Assembly (NCBI GenBank): GCA_021824285.1
Contig: JAKAKZ010000007.1
Coordinates: 1 to 40,073 of the forward strand
Direction: 5' to 3'
Length of the DNA: 40,073 nt
Source: a bacterium
GTDB lineage: Bacteria > Patescibacteriota > Patescibacteriia > SG8-24
Made by a program: the position numbers and the translations under genes. Under the pieces are notes generated by a model, which had not been told where the DNA came from, ran no database searches, and saw only the letters and a program-made list of their open reading frames with translations. Shown piece by piece: positions 24,343 to 33,400 of this stretch; the first letter of the stretch is position 1, and each line of letters starts with the position of its first letter.

Positions 24343-25785
24343 ATGCCGCGTCGGACAGAGAAAAATGGCTCGGACGTCCAGCTGCCCCAGATCACGGGCG
24401 GCCTTTTCTATCAGTATTTGGCCTGTCCGCACTGGCCCTATTTCGACCTCTATGGCGACCCGGCCAAGAAACGCCGCGGTAACCGGTTTTCCGAACTGCT
24501 GCTCGAGATGGGCGTCCTGCAGGAAGGGAAGTTCCTGGCCGCGCTTGGCCCGGTGACCGAAGTGACGGCTAAGGGTCCGAAAGCCCGCACTGACGCCACC
24601 CTGAAGCTCATGCGGGAGGGCGCGGACCTGATCCACGGCGGCCGCATCGAAGCCGGCGATTTGGCCGGCGAACCGTCGCTTCTCGAGAAACGCACCGATG
24701 GCTCCTCGGATTTCGGCGCCTACTACTACATGCCGATCCAGATCAAGAGCGCCGAACGCCTGACCGATGCGCACCGCTGCCAGCTCTCCCTCTACGGCGA
24801 GATTCTGGCGGAGGTTCAGGGCACGGCACCCGACGAGGCCTGCATCTGGAACGGCAGCGGCGCCCGGCTCTGCTTCGCCCTGCACGAGTTCGAGGAGGAT
24901 TTCCACCGCCTGCTCGACGAGATCCGCGCCGTACTCCAGGGCCGCATGCCTCCGCCGCAGCTCACCTCGGGCTGCAAGCAGTCGCCCTGGTTCGGCGAGT
25001 GCAAGGCCCTGGCCGAAGCCGCCGACGACATCGCCCTCCTCTATAACGTGAAGAAAAAATCATTGCAGGCCCTGCGCGACCGCGGCATCCGGACGCTCGC
25101 CGACGTCCGGGCCATGAAGCCGGAAGACCTGCCGGGCGGCTCCAAGTACCTGACCGACGATCTTCTGGACCGCATCAAGCTGCAGGCCGAGTCGCTCCAT
25201 GACCGGAAGCACTTCGTGCGGCGTCCGTTCGCGCTGCCGCAGGCCGAGACCGAAATCTTCTTCGACATCGAGGGTGATCCGCTCCGTCAGGTCGAGTATC
25301 TGTTCGGCTTTCTGGTGCGCGACCGGAACGGCGAGCGCTACGAGTATCAACTGGCCGAGCGGCCGGAGGACGAGCGGCACCTGTGGCGCGAGTTTCTCGA
25401 TTGGATCGCCCGGCTCGACGGCGATTACGTCGTCTATCATTACGGCACCTATGAGACCGCCCGCCTCGACCTGCTGGCCGCCCGCTACGGCGGTTCGCCG
25501 GCGCTCGATGCCTTCCGCGCCGCCATGGTCGACCTCAACGAGACGGTCAAGGAGAGCCTGGTCTTCCCGCTTTACTTCTACGGACTTAAGGACATCGGCG
25601 GCTATATCGGTTTCGAACGGTCCAAGCAGATTTCCGGCGGCGGGGAATCCGTGGCCTTTTATGAGGATTGGCTCGCCAAAGGCGACCGCCGTAAGCTCGA
25701 TGCCGTGCTCGATTATAACCGCGACGATGTGGTGGCCACGCGCTGCCTGAAGGATTGGCTTGTGGGGGTGGGTGAACGGGTTTAG
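24343..25785 (+). CDS. TM0106-family RecB-like putative nuclease with RNase H-like C-terminal domain
   Basis: MPIQIKSAERLTDAHRCQLSLYGEIL; central RGIRTLADVRAMKPEDL helix-hairpin region; EIFFDIEGDPLRQVEYLFGFLV; YHYGTYETARLDLLA; YNRDDVVATRCLKDWL. Confidence 0.8.
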   Translation: MPRRTEKNGSDVQLPQITGGLFYQYLACPHWPYFDLYGDPAKKRRGNRFSELLLEMGVLQEGKFLAALGPVTEVTAKGPKARTDATLKLMREGADLIHGGRIEAGDLAGEPSLLEKRTDGSSDFGAYYYMPIQIKSAERLTDAHRCQLSLYGEILAEVQGTAPDEACIWNGSGARLCFALHEFEEDFHRLLDEIRAVLQGRMPPPQLTSGCKQSPWFGECKALAEAADDIALLYNVKKKSLQALRDRGIRTLADVRAMKPEDLPGGSKYLTDDLLDRIKLQAESLHDRKHFVRRPFALPQAETEIFFDIEGDPLRQVEYLFGFLVRDRNGERYEYQLAERPEDERHLWREFLDWIARLDGDYVVYHYGTYETARLDLLAARYGGSPALDAFRAAMVDLNETVKESLVFPLYFYGLKDIGGYIGFERSKQISGGGESVAFYEDWLAKGDRRKLDAVLDYNRDDVVATRCLKDWLVGVGERV

Positions 25786-25820
25786 GGGTTTAGAGTCTAG
25801 TGGTCTAAGAGAGAAGGTCA

Positions 25821-25845
25821 ACCGCGCCTGACAAGGGCGCGGTTT
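25821..25845. terminator. Intrinsic terminator
   Basis: accgcgcctgacaagggcgcggttt; GC stem, weak T tract. Confidence 0.55.
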
Positions 25846-25941
25846 GGCGTCCGGGGATCACGCCCCCCGCACCCATAAACTTCTACACTCCTAAACTTTT
25901 ACACTTCTAGACCCACCCAATATAATGATGTGGACATCTCT

Positions 25942-27267
25942 ATGCCCACCGCCACCCCGCTCGCCTACGACCACTCTTTGATGCTGGCTTCCCAGGTCGG
26001 CACCGCCGGTCTGCCGGACAGCGAACTGCCGGCCCTGAAGCGCCGACTGGCCGAGGTACGGACCGCCCTAGCCGAACAGAAGCGGTCCGGCCGCGTCGGT
26101 TTTTTCGGCATTCCCGAACGGCAGGCGGAAATCCGGGCAGCGGTCTCCTTGGCGAAGAGCATCAGGCGCGAGTTCCGGACGCTCCTCGTGCTCGGGATCG
26201 GCGGTTCGGATCTCGGGGCCCGCGCGCTGCTCAAGGCGCTCCAGAAACGGGGGAAGGGAATGGAGGTACTTTTTGCCGGCGGCAACACCGATCCGGAAGA
26301 GCTGGCCGAGCTTCTCGGGACCCTGGACCTGAAGCGCACGGCCGTGAACGTCATCTCCAAATCCGGCGATACCGTGGAGCCCATGTCCGCGTTCCTCATC
26401 CTGCGCGATCGGCTGATCGCCAAGGTCGGCCGACAGAAGCACGCGCGCCACATCATCTGCACGACGGACGAGAAATCCGGCGCGCTTCGCACGATCGCCG
26501 ACCGCGAGGGTTACCGCACTCTGCCCGTGCCGCGCGACATCGGCGGACGCTATTCGGCGCTCACCGCCGTCGGCCTCTTTCCTGCGGCCTGCGCCGGCAT
26601 CGACCCGAAGCGCCTGGTCGCCGGGGCCGATGCCGTAATGCGCGATTTTTTCGCCGGCACCGGCACGCCCGCACCGCTTCTCTTCGCCGGCCTGATGCAC
26701 GACGCTTACGTCCGAAGGGGCCAGCACCTCACGGTGCTCATGCCGTACGCCGAGGCGCTGCGCGAGTTCGCCTTCTGGTTCCGCCAGCTCTGGGCCGAAA
26801 GCCTTGGCAAGACGCATGACCGCCACGACAACGCGATCCATGTCGGACTGACGCCGATCGCCGCTCTCGGGGCTACGGACCAGCATTCCCAGATCCAGCT
26901 GTATAATGAAGGGCCGTTCGACAAGACCGTGACCTTCATTGCGGTCAGGAAATTCCGCGCCGACTTGCGCGTCCCCAAAGCCTTCAAGGATCTGCCCGGT
27001 GTCGCGTCCCTCGGCGGACACCAGATGAGCTACCTGATTCATGCGGAACGTGCGGCCACCGCTCGGGGGCTGGCCGAACACGGACGGCCGAGCGGCACGA
27101 TCGCGCTGTCGGCAATCACTCCGGAAAGCATCGGCGGCCTGATGATGTTCTTCATGTTGGCGACCGCCGCAGCCGCCGAACTGTTCGACATCAACGCCTA
27201 TGACCAACCCGGCGTCGAAGCCGGCAAACAGGCGATGAACGCCGTTTTAGGCCATAAGGCCAGCTGA
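25942..27267 (+). CDS. pgi: Glucose-6-phosphate isomerase
   Basis: LVLGIGGSDLGARALLKAL; NVISKSGDTVEPMSAFL; DIGGRYSALTAVGLFPAACAGID; GATDQHSQIQLYNEGPFDKT. Track start is GTG 25930; ATG 25942 also fits. Confidence 0.88.
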   Translation: MPTATPLAYDHSLMLASQVGTAGLPDSELPALKRRLAEVRTALAEQKRSGRVGFFGIPERQAEIRAAVSLAKSIRREFRTLLVLGIGGSDLGARALLKALQKRGKGMEVLFAGGNTDPEELAELLGTLDLKRTAVNVISKSGDTVEPMSAFLILRDRLIAKVGRQKHARHIICTTDEKSGALRTIADREGYRTLPVPRDIGGRYSALTAVGLFPAACAGIDPKRLVAGADAVMRDFFAGTGTPAPLLFAGLMHDAYVRRGQHLTVLMPYAEALREFAFWFRQLWAESLGKTHDRHDNAIHVGLTPIAALGATDQHSQIQLYNEGPFDKTVTFIAVRKFRADLRVPKAFKDLPGVASLGGHQMSYLIHAERAATARGLAEHGRPSGTIALSAITPESIGGLMMFFMLATAAAAELFDINAYDQPGVEAGKQAMNAVLGHKAS

Positions 27268-27286
27268 TTCCCGTGATCGTCAGCCC

Positions 27287-28573
27287 ATGACCGAACCGGA
27301 CTTGAATCAGCTGACCGCGCAGCCGACCCCGCCTGCGGCGCCTTCGCCGCAGGGCCGCTTTGCCGCTTTCGCGCATCGCTTCGGCCTGCTGCCCGTGATC
27401 TTCATCGCTTTGCCGACCGCCGCCTTCCTGTGGCTGGAGATACGGCCGGACACCTTCACCCCGATTACCCGCGCCATCCTGCCGATGGACAACGCCGTGC
27501 GCGCCGTGGAAGGGCCGGGCGAGGCGGCGCCGGACACCCATCTGCCCACGCCGGCCGTCGTCAAAGGCATCTATGTTTCCGCTTTCGGTGCCGGCGACCG
27601 CCGCCTGATGGGCGGCCTAATCGACCTGGTCGACCGCACCGAGCTCAATGCCATGGTCATCGATATCAAGGAGGGCCGCGGCGAACTGGCTTTCCGGCCG
27701 AAATCGGCGGCGCTGCAGCCGTACGCCGCTGCCAAACCGGCACTCGGCGATCTGCCGACTTTCCTGAAACCGCTGAAGGAAAAGAAGATCTACACCATCG
27801 CCCGCGATTTCGTCTTTCAGGACCCGACCTTCGCGGAACGCATGACCCAGTGGGCGGTCCAGCGCCAGAGCGGGGGAATCTGGCGCGACCGCAAAGGCAT
27901 CCCATGGCTCGATGCCGGCTGCGCGGAGGTCTGGAAATACAACGTCGCCGTGGCCCAGGAGGCGTATGACGCCGGTTTCGACGAGATCCAGTTCGACTAT
28001 ATCCGTTTTCCGACCGACGGCGACCTCAAGTCCATGGTCTTCCCGTGCTTTCCAGACAGCAAGGAAAAATGGCAGCAGATGGGCGAGTTCTTCAGCTACC
28101 TGGACCATGAGCTTCGGGTGCGCCGCAAGATCCCGATTTCCGTGGATCTGTTCGGCCTGACTATGGACCAGGCGGATTACGATCTCGGTATCGGCCAGCG
28201 CTTGCGTGACGCTCTGCCGCATTTCGATTTCATTTCGCCGATGACCTATCCGTCGCATTACGCCTCGGGCTTCGAGGGATTCGTGAATCCGGCGGACCAC
28301 CCCTATGAGGTGGTAAGGAAGAGCATGTCGGACGGCCAGCGGTTCCGAGCCGGCCTACAGACGGCTACCACGGACGGTGCAGCGTCCGCTTCCGCGAAAC
28401 TTGGCGCCTTCCGTCCGTGGCTGCAGGCCTTCGATTTGGGCGCGGTCTACGACCGTTCCAAGATTCAGGCACAGATCAGTGCGGCCATGGAGAACGGCGC
28501 GAGCGGTTGGCTGCTCTGGAACGCCAGCAACCGCTATTCCGCGGCTACGCTTGAACCTGAACCGGCCAAATAG
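27287..28573 (+). CDS. Putative glycoside hydrolase, DUF4015-like
   Basis: VKGIYVSAFGAGDRRLMGGLIDLVDRTELNAMVIDIKEGRGELAF; EIQFDYIRFPTDG; ISVDLFGLTMD; FISPMTYPSHYASGFEG. Confidence 0.85.
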   Translation: MTEPDLNQLTAQPTPPAAPSPQGRFAAFAHRFGLLPVIFIALPTAAFLWLEIRPDTFTPITRAILPMDNAVRAVEGPGEAAPDTHLPTPAVVKGIYVSAFGAGDRRLMGGLIDLVDRTELNAMVIDIKEGRGELAFRPKSAALQPYAAAKPALGDLPTFLKPLKEKKIYTIARDFVFQDPTFAERMTQWAVQRQSGGIWRDRKGIPWLDAGCAEVWKYNVAVAQEAYDAGFDEIQFDYIRFPTDGDLKSMVFPCFPDSKEKWQQMGEFFSYLDHELRVRRKIPISVDLFGLTMDQADYDLGIGQRLRDALPHFDFISPMTYPSHYASGFEGFVNPADHPYEVVRKSMSDGQRFRAGLQTATTDGAASASAKLGAFRPWLQAFDLGAVYDRSKIQAQISAAMENGASGWLLWNASNRYSAATLEPEPAK

Positions 28574-28607
28574 TAGAATTAGCCACGAACCGCTTTGCGG
28601 TCAGACT

Positions 28608-29342
<735 letters not shown>

Positions 29343-29349
29343 ACCGCAT

Positions 29350-30303
29350 ATGGAACCAGCCCTGCCGCCGCTGCATCCGCTCGTCCCGGCCCTGATGTCG
29401 CATCTGGGCTTGCGTATCGTCGACGCCATCAAGTGGAACGTCATCGCCTGCACCGATGATGAGGGCAACGTGCCCAAGTGGATCATCAAGCTCGGCAGCG
29501 AACCGCGCAAGAACGAGAGCCTGGCTTACGAGATCCGCATCATGCGCGAGGTCCTGCCAACGCTCGACACCAGCGAATTTGAGCGCCTGGTCCTGCCGGA
29601 GTACGTCGACGACGGCGTCTTTGAGGAGGTGCGCTGGCTCCGCATCCGTTACATGGAGGGCAGGCCGCTGGTCTATGAGTGGTCCGAGCTGACGGACAAG
29701 ACCGATATTCTCGGCGGCCGCGCCATCGAAACCGATGTCGCCCTGGCGGCAATCGACGTCCTGCGCGATCTGCGCTCCGTCGACATCTCCTCACTGCCGG
29801 CCTTCGTGCGGCGTTTCGATTTCGAAAAATGGATCAATGAGTTCCGCACGAAGAGCGGCGTCCTGGTCGGCCAGGGCGTCATGGAGCCGGAGACCGTGGA
29901 GTCCGCTCTCGCGCTCTTCACCTCGAAGCGCGTCCAGCGCTACGAGGGCTCGATGTTCACGAACGGCGATTTCTATCCGCGCAACTTCATCATGTTGCCG
30001 CAGGGCAAGATCGGCGTGACCGATTGGGTGGGGGGAGTGGATCCCTGGGAGTTCGTGGCCATGCACGCCTGGATCCTGATGTGGGGCAATCCCAAGTGGC
30101 AGATCGAGTACACTCATGCCCTGAAAAAGCATTTCCCGATCGATGTCGAGGAGATGCGCATCGGCCTGCTGGTCCGTTCCTTCGAACAGGCTTACCGCTG
30201 GCGCGAGTCGGTCGAGGAGCGCATCGGCTTCGCCCGGACCCAGATGCTGGCCTATTTCCACCAGTGTCTCGACCTCGACTACGTCAAGACGCTGTTCAAC
30301 TGA
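29350..30303 (+). CDS. Protein kinase/aminoglycoside phosphotransferase-fold protein (divergent)
   Basis: WIIKLGSEPRKNESLAYEIRIMREVLP (Lys..Glu-like pair), TNGDFYPRNFIMLPQGKIGVTDWVGG resembles an APH HGDxxxxN...xDW core. Confidence 0.6.
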   Translation: MEPALPPLHPLVPALMSHLGLRIVDAIKWNVIACTDDEGNVPKWIIKLGSEPRKNESLAYEIRIMREVLPTLDTSEFERLVLPEYVDDGVFEEVRWLRIRYMEGRPLVYEWSELTDKTDILGGRAIETDVALAAIDVLRDLRSVDISSLPAFVRRFDFEKWINEFRTKSGVLVGQGVMEPETVESALALFTSKRVQRYEGSMFTNGDFYPRNFIMLPQGKIGVTDWVGGVDPWEFVAMHAWILMWGNPKWQIEYTHALKKHFPIDVEEMRIGLLVRSFEQAYRWRESVEERIGFARTQMLAYFHQCLDLDYVKTLFN

Positions 30304-30310
30304 AATAATA

Positions 30311-30341
30311 CGAAAAGCGGCCTTTCCGGGGCCGCTTTTCG
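30311..30341. terminator. Intrinsic terminator
   Basis: cgaaaagcggcc-tttccg-gggccgcttttcg. Confidence 0.85.
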
Positions 30342-30365
30342 GTCTGCCTCCTGGCCCGTTAAACG

Positions 30366-30374
30366 TGCTATAAT
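30366..30374 (+). promoter_or_regulatory. Extended -10 promoter TGCTATAAT
   Basis: TGCTATAAT 53 nt before the ATG at 30427; SD ggtgagg before the ATG. Confidence 0.55.
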
Positions 30375-30426
30375 GAATTAAGGTAAATAAGTTCAAGGGA
30401 CAACGCGGTTCCCCGGTGAGGAAATT

Positions 30427-33400
30427 ATGCCTGCAGGTCAGGAGGCGGCCCAGAAGGGGCGCGCGCACATTCTGAGGGATATCCGTTTCGCCTGGCTGGT
30501 GGCCCTATCCGGCGCCGTCAGTTTCGTTTTGGCCGCCTCGGCCCAAGTCAACGTAACCAGCACGCCGACGCTGAATCCGCCGCCGGTCACGGTGACCCTG
30601 AATGCCCCGGTGGCAGGGACGATGCTGTCTGGCCCGACTAACGCCCTGCTCGCCACGACAAGCCAACCCGTCAGCAAGCTGGAGTTCGATTTCCTGCGCG
30701 GCGGCCAGTTGGCCGCGTCTTTCCCGTATGCCGCTTCGGCCGCAGCGAGTTCCTGGCCGGGCAACGCCGATGTCAGTCCCATGGTCAGCGACAACTATGA
30801 TGTCATGGCCGTAGCCTACGATTCCGCCGGCAATGTGCTCGCCAGCTCTGCGGCAGCGACCGTGACCGTGCAGAATCAGATGGCGATCAGGCCTCAGGTC
30901 GCCTTGGTCCTGCCGGTCGCCAATTTCATTTCGGACAACGGTCTAGTGAGCCTGGCCGCGACGGCCGGCGGCGTGGACCACGTCATTTTCCGCATCGACA
31001 GCCAGAGCACCTCCGGCAATCTGCCGCTCACGGTCGCGACCGTCGAAAATACGGCCTATGACAGCCAGGCGCTGCAATGGTCGGGGACAACGGCTTCCTT
31101 GCCGGACGGTCCCTACAGCGTGACGGCAATCGGGGTCTACACCGATTCGACCGCCAAATCGGCCATGATCCTTGCCGCACCCGTGATGTTTTCTGTGGCT
31201 CGTCCCTTGCCGTCGATCACTTGGGTCACGCCGCAGCCCTCCTCGACGACGGCCGTCTCCGTGACCGTCGACACCGACATCGCGTTGGTCGCCGCTTCCA
31301 CCCTTTCCATCGCCAACGCCACGGCCTCTTTCGATATCAAGACGTTAAGCACGACGGCCGCCGGCAATGTCGGTCAGCTTGGCGCGCTGTCTTGCGTCAT
31401 CGGTTCGCAATGCCTCCAGTGGCGGCAGAACTGGCACCCTACGGCCGTCGGCGATTACGCTGTCACGGCGCGCGTCCAGTATCCGGGCATGGCGCTCGCA
31501 AGCTCCGCCACCCTGAACTTCCATGTTGTCGCGCCTTCTCCTTCGCCGCCGCCCTTTTCCGTGAAGATGAATTCTTTGGGCGCGTCTTCCGTCTTGGCCG
31601 GTTCGCTGGTCACGCTCGGTGCCGTCACGTCGGCGACCGCCGATCGGCTGGAATTCGAACTCCGGTCTGCGGGCGGGGTGGTGAGCCCATTGGCCGCTGC
31701 TCCGCTGAATGCGCCGTCCAACACCTCTTGGTCGGCCTCCTGGACGGCGCCTAACGCCGACACCTACCAGATATGGCCCCAGGCCTGGCCGTCCGTACCT
31801 GCGGGGCTGACTGCCGTCCCGACGACCGACGCCGCCCTCACTCTCACGGTCCAACCGTCGACGACCGCGGCACCCAAGGTGACGCTGGTCGCACCGCATG
31901 CCAATCAGGCCGCAACCGTGGATTTGGCCCTTCAGCTTTACGCCACCTCCGATCAGAATAGCCCGCAATCGGTAGGTTTCTCCGTGCGCGCGCTTTTCTC
32001 CAGCGCCGTCTATGACATCCCCGGCACCTGCGCCGATCAGGTTTGCCGCGTCTGGTCGGCCAGCTGGACGCCGCCCGCGGCCGGACAGTATTCCATAGTC
32101 GCCAGGGTCAGGCCTGTCGGCTTTACGGCGGACACGGTCTCCGCAAATGTCGGAATCTCGGTGGCTGCGGCCGCGTCGGCTCCGGCGAATACGGCACCCA
32201 AATTCAACGTCCACCTGACCGGACCGCTCTCCAATCCGCCGGCCGGCAGCACGGCCGTGACTCTGAGCGCCGTCACGAACGCCACTGCCGACTATCTCGA
32301 TTTCGTCTTGCGGCCGAGCGCCCCCGGCGCTTCCGCCATCACGGTGCACTCGGTGGCGGCCGACAGTCTGCGCCGCAGTTGGAGCGTCGTGTGGACAGCG
32401 CCGACGAGTGATACCTATAAGCTTTCGGCATCGTCCGCCTACCTGGGCGCACCGTCTACTTTCCAGGCGACATCCGACAACATTTTGTCATTCACCGTGC
32501 TGCCGTTGGCCCCTGCGCCTGCCGTGCCGCCCGCGCATCCCAAAGTCGTGCTGATCGGTCCGGATGCCGGATTCGTACCCACGGCCAATGCGGTCGTGCG
32601 TCTTTACGCGTCTTCAGACCTCGCGAAGCCGGAAGCCACCGGGTTCTTGGTCTATCTGCCGGGTTCTACGGACGGTCAGAAGATTACGCCGGTAGCCTGC
32701 GTCACCGGCACCGATTGCCGCTATTGGACGGCGGACTGGATGCCGCAGACGGCTGGAGAATATGGGATTGCGGCTTTTACGAGGGTGACCGGCGCCACTA
32801 CCGATATCCTTTCCGAAAAGCGCGTTCTGCTGGTGAGCGAGCCGGCCACGGCGGCGCTTACAGTAACAGTGCTTTATCCTGGAGACGGCGCGACCCTAAG
32901 CGCCCGAACCGTTAACTTGACCGCCCGAACTTCCGTCGCCGCCGCGAAATTGGGTTTTGTCATTCGGCCCCAGACCCCCGGTGCTGCAGCCTATCCCGGC
33001 CTGCCGGCGGCACCAGACACGGCCGGGACCGGCTGGAGCGCGACCTGGCAGGCACCGGCCAACGGCACATATGAGGCCGTCGCCGAGGCCCTGCCCATTG
33101 CGGGCGCCACGATCACCACGAGTGCTGTCGCGGTCCGCTCGCCGGCCGTTACGTTCTCTGTCGCTTCAGCTACGCTCCCGACATCCGACACCGCTAAACC
33201 GCCATCCGCTCTTATCGCGTCGGCCGCGCTGCTCTCGCCCAGCCGGGGCGCTTCGGCGGTCGCGGGCCGCCCCGTCAGCCTCGTGGCCACGGTTGATCCG
33301 GACGAAGCCCAGCTGCAATTCGTCATCAAGGCCTTGGACGGCACGGTGCGGACCGTGGATTCGGCCTGTTCCGTGTCTGAAGGGTGCGGCGTGCGCGAAG

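Noticed and set aside
26068-27207. 379-aa minus-strand ORF opposite pgi
   Set aside because: Shadow frame of a strongly supported pgi gene.
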